From: Candidatus Hodarchaeota archaeon
GTDB taxonomy: Archaea; Asgardarchaeota; Heimdallarchaeia; Hodarchaeales; Hodarchaeaceae
Length of the DNA stretch: 48,918 nucleotides
Assembly: GCA_016839625.1 (NCBI GenBank)
Contig: JAEOTY010000339.1
Location: 1-48,918 of the forward strand
Direction of reading: 5' to 3'
The notes beneath the pieces are model-generated. The model was given only the letters and a program-made list of their open reading frames with translations, was not told the DNA's origin and ran no database searches. The number at the start of each line of letters is the position of its first letter. Within the stretch, counting starts at the first letter, position 1. Positions 1 to 6,539 of this stretch are shown in pieces. Both the position numbers and the translations under genes were made by a program.

Positions 1-26
1 GTCAGCCTAAAATTGAGTTTTTTCAA

Positions 27-34
27 TTTATAAT
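27..34 (+). promoter_or_regulatory. TATA box of the actin gene
   Basis: The AT-rich box TTTATAAT ends about 20 bases before the actin ATG at 54. In archaea transcription starts roughly 22-27 bases after the TATA centre, so the transcript would begin at or within a few bases of the start codon. No Shine-Dalgarno sequence is visible, which agrees with a leaderless or nearly leaderless mRNA. The box is seen; the leaderless state is inferred. Confidence 0.55.
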
Positions 35-53
35 GACTACGAAGTGAAATAAA

Positions 54-1196
54 ATGTCAGTAGCAGAAGGAATTACTGGAAAACCCCTCGTCATTGATAA
101 TGGGACAGGGTTAAGCAAGAATGGTTATGCTGGTGAAGACCAACCCCGATCAGTTTTCCCCACACTAATCGGATACCCCAAGTATCAGTCTATCATGTCT
201 GATGTTGATCATTATGTCAGGGAATACTACGTAGGTGAAGAAGCGATGAACCTGCGTGGAGTCCTCAAACTAATTTACCCTATTCTCCATGGTATTGTAA
301 CTGATTGGGACGCTATGGAAAAGATCTGGCACTATACCTTCCATAATGATCTACGAGTCAATCCCAGCGAACATCCTATTTTATTGACCGAAGCACCTTT
401 GAATCCTGGTACGAATCGTGAAAAGATGGCTGAAATTCTCTTTGAGACGTTTAATGTCCCAGCTATGTATGTCTCAATGCAGGCTGTTCTTTCTCTGTAT
501 GCTTCTGGTCGAACTACAGGTCTAGTTATCGACGCAGGTGATGGAGTTATTCATATTGTTCCTATTTATGAAGGCTTTGCAATCTCTCATGCGATTAGTC
601 GTATTGATATTGCTGGCCGAGACATCACCGAGTATCTCCGTCGATTACTACGAACTCGTGGACGAGCATTAACCTCCTCCGCTGAGAAAGAAATTGTCCG
701 TGACATCAAAGAACGTCTTTGTTATGTGGCTCTCGACCCCGAGAAAGAACTTAAACTAGCTGAGAAAGTTTCAGGTATGGAGAAACAGTATACTCTCCCT
801 GATGGTGAAACTCTTACTATTGGCCCTGAACGATTCTTAGCTCCTGAAGCGTTTTTCAATCCGAGCGCCCTCGGAAAAGAAGAAACCCCTCTCGACGAAG
901 CCATTTACAATGCCGTTCAGCTCTGTGATATTGACTTACGCAAGGAGCTTTACCAAAACATAGTCCTTTCAGGCGGTTCAACCATGTTCCCAGGCTTGAA
1001 AGAGCGTCTTCACAAAGAATTGACTGAACTTGTCCCTGAGAATGTTGAAATTCGTATTGTTGCTCCTCCCGAGCGCCGTTATTCCGTCTGGATTGGTGGT
1101 TCTATTCTCTCTTCTTTGAAAACCTTCCAGAGATTATGGGTCTCCCGTAAAGAGTATCAAGAACAAGGACCTGGCGTTATCAAACGAGCTATCTAA
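54..1196 (+). CDS. Asgard actin (lokiactin-type, eukaryote-like actin)
   Basis: A 380-residue actin-fold ATPase, expected to form cytoskeletal filaments. It aligns with eukaryotic actin over the full length (375-377 residues in eukaryotes). The phosphate-1 loop is [15 protein letters not shown], the phosphate-2 loop is VIDAGDGV, the adenosine-site [10 protein letters not shown] is present, and [27 protein letters not shown]-like and [15 protein letters not shown] blocks are present. The histidine equivalent to methylated His73 is kept in the YPILHGIV block. The region equivalent to the DNase-binding loop is diverged, and the C-terminus ends in GPGVIKRAI rather than the eukaryotic HRKCF. The ATG at 54 fits the family N-terminus. 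Such close actins are known only from Asgard archaea and eukaryotes, so this gene is the best taxonomic marker in the window. Crenactin is less likely given the near-continuous similarity to eukaryotic actin. Confidence 0.96.
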   Translation: MSVAEGITGKPLVIDNGTGLSKNGYAGEDQPRSVFPTLIGYPKYQSIMSDVDHYVREYYVGEEAMNLRGVLKLIYPILHGIVTDWDAMEKIWHYTFHNDLRVNPSEHPILLTEAPLNPGTNREKMAEILFETFNVPAMYVSMQAVLSLYASGRTTGLVIDAGDGVIHIVPIYEGFAISHAISRIDIAGRDITEYLRRLLRTRGRALTSSAEKEIVRDIKERLCYVALDPEKELKLAEKVSGMEKQYTLPDGETLTIGPERFLAPEAFFNPSALGKEETPLDEAIYNAVQLCDIDLRKELYQNIVLSGGSTMFPGLKERLHKELTELVPENVEIRIVAPPERRYSVWIGGSILSSLKTFQRLWVSRKEYQEQGPGVIKRAI

Positions 1197-1197
1197 T

Positions 1198-1231
1198 TTC
1201 CCCCCCTTTTCTTTTTTCCCTTTTTTTCCCC
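1198..1231 (+). terminator. Pyrimidine/T-rich terminator after actin
   Basis: Directly after the actin stop codon is a run of C and T blocks with three T-tracts of 4 to 7 bases and almost no purines. Archaeal RNA polymerase commonly ends transcription at oligo-T tracts without a hairpin. The tract is seen; its role is inferred from position between convergent genes. Confidence 0.6.
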
Positions 1232-1234
1232 AAT

Positions 1235-1287
1235 TTACCGATAATTCGGTAATTGAAACCCACTTTACTGATAATTCAGTAATTGAA
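1235..1287. repeat. Two 23-bp repeats, each a covarying hairpin
   Basis: Two 23-bp copies at 1235-1257 and 1265-1287 (30-bp period) differ at only two positions. Each holds a five-base inverted repeat around TAAT: ACCGA-TAAT-TCGGT at 1237-1250 and ACTGA-TAAT-TCAGT at 1267-1280. The two differences lie opposite one another, so C-G pairing in one copy becomes T-A pairing in the other. The second copy overlaps the last codons of the convergent minus-strand gene. The symmetry works on either strand, so this could be a protein-binding site or a bidirectional termination or processing signal. Confidence 0.75.
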
Positions 1288-2014
1288 TTGCTTGTTGATA
1301 CAAATTTATTAAATCGTCGGAGAGTTCCTGTTCTAGAATGAAATTCATTCTATCAAGAGACCTTTGGATTTTTTCGTTATCTCCTGCTTCTAATACACGA
1401 TCAAGTAATTGTATCAGTGTTTTAATCCGTGTTTGAATCAGCCTTTCTTCATCTTCTTCTAATGATGATACTAGATAAGAATCCAAATATTTTGAAAGAT
1501 GATCTCTAATTTTTTCTCCTTCGTTTATAATTTTCAGCTTTCTCTGAAGAATGAGGTCTGTCTCATAAGCTATTTCATTTATTAATGCCTCTTTATGTGT
1601 AATTGGTTCTCCCTGGTAGTTCTCGAAGAATTTCGTAAAAAGAGCTTGAATTTGCCGTAGATCTATCCAAGACATCTCCATAATTACCTGAGGCATTAAA
1701 ATTGAAACTAAATTAATACTAAAGCCACCACGATCTGTTTCGGAAGACTCGTAAAGGACTGTTGAAATCGAGAATAATTCATACTCAGGAAATGGAATAG
1801 TTGCAGGCATCTTCGAATAGGAAATATGATTGGGTCTACTGGAAAAAACAGACATTCCCCTAAGAGAGACACTAAATAATAATTCATCGGAAAGCTCTTT
1901 AGGGGTCCAGGCGCTCGGCATACCACCCCTAATGTCATCAAATTTTGTCCATATAGCACCTATGAGAACTTTATACTTGTTTTTACTTTCTCTTGAAGAT
2001 CTACGGAATGTCAA
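1265..2014 (-). CDS. Longin-like-domain protein of Asgard type (hypothetical)
   Basis: A 249-residue protein without enzyme motifs. Residues about 14-135 show a pattern I associate with archaeal longin-like proteins: a first strand KVLIGAIW, then FDDIRGGMPSAWTP, a segment around ATIPFPEYELFSIS, an RGGF turn leading into the strand SINLVSIL, and a helix. Residues about 140-249 are helical and charged, probably coiled coil. The start is a TTG at 2014, with an in-frame stop 18 bases upstream; a later start would remove the first strand. It is convergent with actin. Longin domains act in small-GTPase and trafficking complexes, and Asgard genomes have many, so a cytoskeleton- or GTPase-linked role is possible but inferred. 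The fold call rests on pattern memory and is tentative. Confidence 0.5.
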   Translation of the reverse strand: MTFRRSSRESKNKYKVLIGAIWTKFDDIRGGMPSAWTPKELSDELLFSVSLRGMSVFSSRPNHISYSKMPATIPFPEYELFSISTVLYESSETDRGGFSINLVSILMPQVIMEMSWIDLRQIQALFTKFFENYQGEPITHKEALINEIAYETDLILQRKLKIINEGEKIRDHLSKYLDSYLVSSLEEDEERLIQTRIKTLIQLLDRVLEAGDNEKIQRSLDRMNFILEQELSDDLINLYQQAIQLLNYQ

Positions 2015-2258
2015 TGAACTTCTGTCCTAGAGCACTCTTACTGATACTTTTGTGCTATTCTTCTATCCTTTAAAGAAATGCAATTAAAGAATTTCGCTAT
2101 TAATGTACAAAAATTTTCACAGAAATTTATACCATTTGCAAATATTGGGTAAAGATACTTTGTAGAAATTCATAACCAAAACTATAATACTTATCGTTTC
2201 AAACTAAAAGATATTATCACAACAGCATGACAAAATCTCTTTTAGCTTCTACCAAGTC

Positions 2259-2591
2259 TTACTCAGGAGTATTCTTCTTATTAGCAATAAGATCAGCCAC
2301 TAATTTACAGATTTGCAGAATTTTAGGGTCAGCTAATGCATAATAAACCTCATTAGCCTTTCTTCGTGTTATTACTACTCCTTTATCTCTTAAGACACGG
2401 AGATGCTGGGAAATATAAGGTTGTGGTTTGTTTGTCATTAATATGATATCTGAGACATTTTTCTCCTCATCTTTGAGAATTTGAAGAATTTTTAATCTGA
2501 AAGGATGTGTTAACGACTGACACAGATCTGCTTGTCGAGACAATATCTTTTTTTCTTCATCTATTGAGTTTGAGACTTGTTTTGAGGTCAT
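2259..2591 (-). CDS. ArsR-family winged-helix regulator, thiol type (paralogue 1)
   Basis: A 110-residue ArsR/SmtB-type repressor. The recognition region is PQPYISQHLRVLRDKGVV and the wing ends in EVYYALADPKIL. It has only two cysteines: Cys24 in the first helix (LCQSLTHPFR) and Cys95 in the last helix (QICKLVADL). The metal-site cysteine pair of the CadC/ArsR third helix is absent. It aligns without gaps to the regulator at 4524-4853, including both cysteines. In ArsR dimers the first and last helices pack at the dimer interface, so a disulfide or persulfide switch is plausible (inference). A TATA-like ATATATAT lies at 2622-2629 on its promoter side. It sits downstream of the 518-residue gene on the same strand. 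Confidence 0.85.
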   Translation of the reverse strand: MTSKQVSNSIDEEKKILSRQADLCQSLTHPFRLKILQILKDEEKNVSDIILMTNKPQPYISQHLRVLRDKGVVITRRKANEVYYALADPKILQICKLVADLIANKKNTPE

Positions 2592-2668
2592 ATCCTAATC
2601 AGGAGGAATATATTACGATTCATATATATGGGTCTGCGACAGAATAGCAAAATAAACTATGATACTCA

Positions 2669-4225
2669 TTATATTCGATAAACAACGCGAGTTTCTCTTA
2701 ACCATTTATCTACATCACTGCTTGTTGTAAAAAATAAATACAAATAATCATTTAGAATTCCTAAGATCTGATTATATGTCTTATTTACCATTTGTGGAGT
2801 AGGATCAAAACTAAGAGTTTCATTTGAATTATTAAACATTGGTCTGTTTTTTCCACAGAGCAAATCTATTATTTTATTAATGAGCTTAGCTGGTTCACTC
2901 ATTTTAAAATCTGGACTAATGCATAAATCATATGATTGAGCACTTCCAGTATATGCCTGTATAGAGGCGCCCATAAAATTCAATTTATTACCATAAACAA
3001 GTTTCATATAATCTCTAGCGATACGTGAGTCAACTTCACTAATGATAGTTGACCCGTTTTGGTTTAAAGGATAAAAATCATGGGGATGACCTGTTCCAAG
3101 CATTAATTTCATAATAGCTATCTTACTTCCCTCTGGAATTCCTCTCAATTTCCCTTCAATTAGTCTTATATATGGACGATTGTCACCTAGAACTTTAAAG
3201 AAGACTAATAAATCGAATCCTTGGGTAGCCAAATTCCCTGTTCCAATTAAAGCTCCAAATATTAAGCCTTTCAACTTTGAGTTAATAATTTCAAGTTTTA
3301 ATTTTCCTGCATTTAAATCGCTTGTAAAATTCTTCCCAAATTTCTCTGATACTCCAATAATTAAAGGAGTTCCTGAATTTTGTCCAACTATTTTATCATA
3401 AATTGCAGCTGACATTTGTAACAAAGGGGCTTCAAGGAAACTGACACCAGCAATTAGATCTAGTTTCAATTTCTTAAAGAAGTTCCATGTTGTACCTAAA
3501 TTGACATAATAAGAAAATCTCCAATTATATCGCTTTTTAACTTCTTTAGGTGTTAGATATTCGTACATTAGTTTTTGTTTATTATTAACTGTTAATTTTC
3601 CGCTAAAACCGAACTTATCTTTTAATTTTTCAGGTATCTCTATCTCAAATCTCCCAATCCCATCCATACTATTCCAAAAATTCACCATCTCAATTATCAG
3701 TGCTGCTATTTTCGTACCTTCATCTTCAGTGAATTTTATTACGTTATTAGGTTTTATGCTGAAGTTGTTGAGGATAGTTTCTAAAATTAAAATCCCACGA
3801 ATGTCTGGACTCTTTGATTGCTTAACCCAACTATCTGTTTGTAAACATATTTCAATAAAAAGATCAGAACTCATTCCTGGAAAGATTGTTTGGATTTTAT
3901 ATCCATTTTTTCCTCTTTTATCAGAGAAGAGTTTTTTTAATTTTTCTTTAATCCTTTTCTCGTTATTTTCTCCCATAAAGCCATCTACATATAACAATGC
4001 GTCACTAGGATGCTTTTTATAATATATCCACTTTTTTATAATCTCCCATTCTTGTGTATTCATTTCTAGATTAGATATTCTGTTACTATCTAAATTCAAA
4101 CCATTTGAAAAACCTGTGTATTTTCTCCCATTAACTGAGAGATTAAAAATCAGTCTTTTCGCAAAAACAAAGATTTCATCCATGAAAGATTCATTAATTA
4201 AACCAATTCTATCTTTGAATTTCAT
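2669..4225 (-). CDS. Unrecognised 518-residue protein between two ArsR genes
   Basis: I do not recognise this protein. It looks soluble: no signal peptide and no convincing membrane segment. It has many Lys/Glu residues in its N-terminal third and more hydrophobic alpha/beta-like stretches around residues 270-420, for example LKGLIFGALIGTGN and GFDLLVFFKVLG. Near residue 380 it has GTGHPHDFYPLN, whose clustered His and Asp residues could bind metal, but there is no known catalytic signature. It starts at an ATG preceded by GAGAG. It is flanked on the same strand by two paralogous ArsR regulators, so its expression is probably under their control. Its coding capacity is secure because the frame is open for 1.5 kb in AT-rich DNA; its function is unknown. 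Confidence 0.7.
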   Translation of the reverse strand: MKFKDRIGLINESFMDEIFVFAKRLIFNLSVNGRKYTGFSNGLNLDSNRISNLEMNTQEWEIIKKWIYYKKHPSDALLYVDGFMGENNEKRIKEKLKKLFSDKRGKNGYKIQTIFPGMSSDLFIEICLQTDSWVKQSKSPDIRGILILETILNNFSIKPNNVIKFTEDEGTKIAALIIEMVNFWNSMDGIGRFEIEIPEKLKDKFGFSGKLTVNNKQKLMYEYLTPKEVKKRYNWRFSYYVNLGTTWNFFKKLKLDLIAGVSFLEAPLLQMSAAIYDKIVGQNSGTPLIIGVSEKFGKNFTSDLNAGKLKLEIINSKLKGLIFGALIGTGNLATQGFDLLVFFKVLGDNRPYIRLIEGKLRGIPEGSKIAIMKLMLGTGHPHDFYPLNQNGSTIISEVDSRIARDYMKLVYGNKLNFMGASIQAYTGSAQSYDLCISPDFKMSEPAKLINKIIDLLCGKNRPMFNNSNETLSFDPTPQMVNKTYNQILGILNDYLYLFFTTSSDVDKWLRETRVVYRI

Positions 4226-4245
4226 GATATTCTCTCAGTTTTACT

Positions 4246-4269
4246 AAGTCTGAAAGTCTGAAAGTCTGG
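4246..4269. repeat. Three tandem 8-bp repeats upstream of the 518-residue gene
   Basis: Three consecutive copies of AAGTCTGA (the last ends in G) start 21 bases upstream of the minus-strand ATG at 4225. On the coding strand the unit reads TCAGACTT. The position falls in the expected leader or promoter of that gene. It may be a regulator-binding array or simple slippage. Confidence 0.7.
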
Positions 4270-4523
4270 GCTGATGTAAATAGGAGTATTAATTAATTTG
4301 GATCTTAATATACAAACTAAGCAGAAAAGATGAAAAAACCCTTTTTAACCTTCTCAACCTATGATTCCAATTGAAATGTCCTTTATTTACCCTGATCTGT
4401 TCGCTGTAATGTTTTTATTCAAGTTCGCCCTAAGAAAGATAACGAGATTCAGAGACAGTCGAAAAAATCCTTTTCTCAGAGATAGAACAGTCTTACACTT
4501 CGAATCGGATGATTCTGAGATCA

Positions 4524-4853
4524 TTAGGAAGATTTTTCTTTCTGTTTAACAAGATCAGCAATTAGTCTACAGATTTCCAGTATCTTAGGATCAGCTAAAG
4601 AATAATAAACTTCATGTTTTTCTCTTTTACAAGTGACTATACCTTTTTCTCTTAAAACTCGAAGGTGTTGTGAAATAAACGGTTGAGGTCGTTTAGTCTC
4701 CATTTCAATTTCCCCAACTTTTTTTGAGCCATTTTTTAAGATTTTGATTATTTTCAATCTAAATGGATGAGTTAATGATTGACAAAGTTGTGCTTGTTGA
4801 TTTAAACTCTTTTCATCCTCAATAGGTGATTTTGAAGTTGAATTAGCTTTCAT
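4524..4853 (-). CDS. ArsR-family winged-helix regulator, thiol type (paralogue 2)
   Basis: A 109-residue ArsR-type repressor and close paralogue of the one at 2259-2591. The blocks QLCQSLTHPFRLKI, PQPFISQHLRVLREKG and EVYYSLADPKILEIC match it. Cys24 and Cys95 fall at the same positions; it has an extra Cys75. I chose the ATG at 4853 over the upstream ATG at 4910. The sequence before it reads GAGGATAAT-ATG, a good ribosome site, and the resulting length and cysteine numbering then match the paralogue exactly. A minus-strand TATA box lies near 4885-4892. The gene is divergent from a protein disulfide oxidoreductase, which suggests it regulates thiol or redox functions (inference). Confidence 0.87.
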   Translation of the reverse strand: MKANSTSKSPIEDEKSLNQQAQLCQSLTHPFRLKIIKILKNGSKKVGEIEMETKRPQPFISQHLRVLREKGIVTCKREKHEVYYSLADPKILEICRLIADLVKQKEKSS

Positions 4854-4868
4854 ATTATCCTCAATGGA

Positions 4869-4926
4869 AATATTCAATACACAGTATATAAACTCTACGT
4901 TAATATTCAAAAGACGGAATATTTTT
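4869..4926. promoter_or_regulatory. Divergent promoter with repeated AATATTCAA boxes
   Basis: The intergenic region between paralogue 2 and the disulfide oxidoreductase holds AATATTCAA at 4869-4877 and again at 4902-4910, 33 bp apart (about three helical turns), plus AATATTTTT at 4918-4926. The boxes bracket the minus-strand TATA element near 4885-4892. This is the arrangement expected of an operator for the adjacent ArsR protein, but AT-rich chance repeats cannot be excluded. Confidence 0.35.
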
Positions 4927-4973
4927 AAAGAATTTGTAAAAGTGTTAAATCAAGTAATTTTGGAGGATTATAA

Positions 4974-5675
4974 ATGTCCGAAGCAAAAGTTAGAATAGAA
5001 GAGAAAATTTTGAATGACGTCCGTCAAATGTTCGATGGATTGACCTCAGATGTAACGCTCCACATGTTTACAAACAAAAATCATTGTTTATTATGTAATG
5101 AAACACTTGACTTGGCAGAACAAATCGCAAATCAATCAGAGAGAGTAAAGCTGGATCATTGTGAATGTGATATAGATTCTGAAAAAGCACAACAATGGCA
5201 AATTCAAAGACATCCTGCGATAACTATTGAAGGCAAAGGGAAAGGAATGATAAGATTTTTTGGAATCCCATCTGGATATGAATTTGGCAGCTTGATCGAG
5301 AGCATTATCATGGCTGGTACAGACAAAGAGAGCGATCTAGATTCTGAAATCGTTGAAGAAATTCAAAAGATTGATAAGCCTGTTCATCTACAAGTTTTTG
5401 TTACTCCAACTTGTCCCTATTGTCCAAGAGCTGTTTTGAACGCGTTTAAATTTGCAATGTTAAATGAAAACATTACCGCTGACATGATTGAAGCCACGGA
5501 ATTCCAAGATCTATCCATGAAATACATGGTACAAGGAGTTCCGAAAACAGTCATCAATGATGAATGGATTGAAGAAGATGACGACGGTGAAATTCTTCAA
5601 ATTCCCAAATGGAGTGTTGTTGGTGCTGTACCTGAAAATGTTTTATTAAATAAGGTGAAAGAAGCACTCCAATAG
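4974..5675 (+). CDS. Protein disulfide oxidoreductase (tandem thioredoxin fold, PDO family)
   Basis: A 233-residue protein with two thioredoxin-fold halves, as in the archaeal PDO/glutaredoxin-like proteins of about 226 residues. The first half has Cys38-Leu-Leu-Cys41 and a cis-proline loop near RHPAITIEG. The second half has the classic Cys147-Pro-Tyr-Cys150 in TPTCPYCPRA and a cis-proline loop at QGVPKTV. It is expected to form, reduce or shuffle cytoplasmic disulfides. Other cysteines (Cys63 and Cys65) are present in the first half. A strong ribosome site, GGAGG at 4962-4966, sits seven bases before the ATG. It is followed after 70 bases by another thioredoxin-fold gene and is divergent from an ArsR gene, so the locus appears to be a thiol-redox unit. 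Confidence 0.9.
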   Translation: MSEAKVRIEEKILNDVRQMFDGLTSDVTLHMFTNKNHCLLCNETLDLAEQIANQSERVKLDHCECDIDSEKAQQWQIQRHPAITIEGKGKGMIRFFGIPSGYEFGSLIESIIMAGTDKESDLDSEIVEEIQKIDKPVHLQVFVTPTCPYCPRAVLNAFKFAMLNENITADMIEATEFQDLSMKYMVQGVPKTVINDEWIEEDDDGEILQIPKWSVVGAVPENVLLNKVKEALQ

Positions 5676-5745
5676 TTCCAACAAATATAACACAATTTGA
5701 AAACAGAATTACTTGAGAGAATCGGAACCTGGAGATCTGAAAATT

Positions 5746-6330
5746 ATGCTAGAACGATTAACCGAGGAGTTTTATCAAACAGGGATGAATTTTGAAGAAT
5801 TTGTCAACACAGGGAACGAAGACGAACAGAAACGAATGTTACTATATTTTAATCGATCTGAAAAAGAGTTTCATCCAGAAGAATTTCATATTGATGTAGC
5901 ATATCCAATCAATCTTCTGGTTGCAGCAACTACTTGGTGCTGGGATTCTCAAACAAATGTTCCTATTCTGGCCCGAATAGCAGAACATAGTCCAAATATC
6001 AACCTGAAAATCTTCAATAAAGACCAATATCCCTTTCTAATTGATCGTATCAATGGAGGCGAAAAAATCCCTCAAGTTCTGATATTTTCAAAAGATTTCT
6101 TTTTTCTCGCTCGATGGGTTGAACGACCGAGGTTAACTTATCGCTTATATGCTGAAGTTCATCAGGAAATTGGCTGGGATGAGAGTACAAAAGATGAATT
6201 TGTGAAAGAGTACCGGAAAAGCTTCCTAAAAAACCATAAAGAGCTAGAAAACGCTTTAATCCACGAAATCAGGACTATCTTAGAGCGAACAGATGCTATT
6301 CAATCGTCTACTTCTCGTTTTTTTCAATAA
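5746..6330 (+). CDS. Thioredoxin-fold protein with a single active-site cysteine (Thioredoxin_9-like)
   Basis: A 194-residue protein of the thioredoxin superfamily. The strand PINLLVAATTWCWDSQ leads into a helix NVPILARIAE. A later loop GGEKIPQVLIF supplies the cis-proline, and FLARWVERP follows. This order matches the PF14595-type family, whose motif is usually WCGDS/A; here the motif is WCWDSQ, with only one cysteine. A helical C-terminal extension (EVHQEIGWDE onward) is also typical of that family. The ATG at 5746 was chosen because GGAG lies 11 bases upstream; the longer TTG start at 5713 has no ribosome site. Role: probably a monothiol redox or adaptor protein paired with the upstream disulfide oxidoreductase. 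Confidence 0.75.
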   Translation: MLERLTEEFYQTGMNFEEFVNTGNEDEQKRMLLYFNRSEKEFHPEEFHIDVAYPINLLVAATTWCWDSQTNVPILARIAEHSPNINLKIFNKDQYPFLIDRINGGEKIPQVLIFSKDFFFLARWVERPRLTYRLYAEVHQEIGWDESTKDEFVKEYRKSFLKNHKELENALIHEIRTILERTDAIQSSTSRFFQ

Positions 6331-6333
6331 ATT

Positions 6334-6345
6334 GTGTTATAACAC
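6334..6345. repeat. Perfect 12-bp palindrome after the thioredoxin-fold gene
   Basis: GTGTTATAACAC lies three bases after the stop codon at 6330. It is self-complementary with no loop, so it resembles a dimeric protein-binding site more than a terminator hairpin. It could also serve as a weak 3' end signal. Function unknown. Confidence 0.5.
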
Positions 6346-6393
6346 GATTTATTAGAATATCATAGATGAAAAACAAACAGGGAGAGAGATAAA

Positions 6394-6415
6394 TACTCTT
6401 TTTTTCGGGAGAGTA
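6394..6415 (+). terminator. Short hairpin with T-run loop
   Basis: TACTCT and AGAGTA form a six-base stem around a loop of T residues followed by CGGG. The T-run could end transcription of the upstream redox genes. Another small inverted repeat, CAGATT-AGC-AATCTG, lies at 6427-6441. Both are seen; the terminator role is inferred from position only. Confidence 0.35.
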
Positions 6416-6539
6416 GATTCATTATACAGATTAGCAATCTGAATGTTGATAAATTCATTCTTCACCATATTCCATAGGAGTATATATTCGTCTTTTCTAG
6501 GATAAAGTCCAATATAATGGTTATCTTCATAACAAGTTT

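Noticed and set aside
4361-4549. A 62-codon plus-strand open frame between the 518-residue gene and ArsR paralogue 2
   Set aside because: It overlaps the end of the ArsR coding region, has no ribosome site, and its composition looks like random AT-rich translation.
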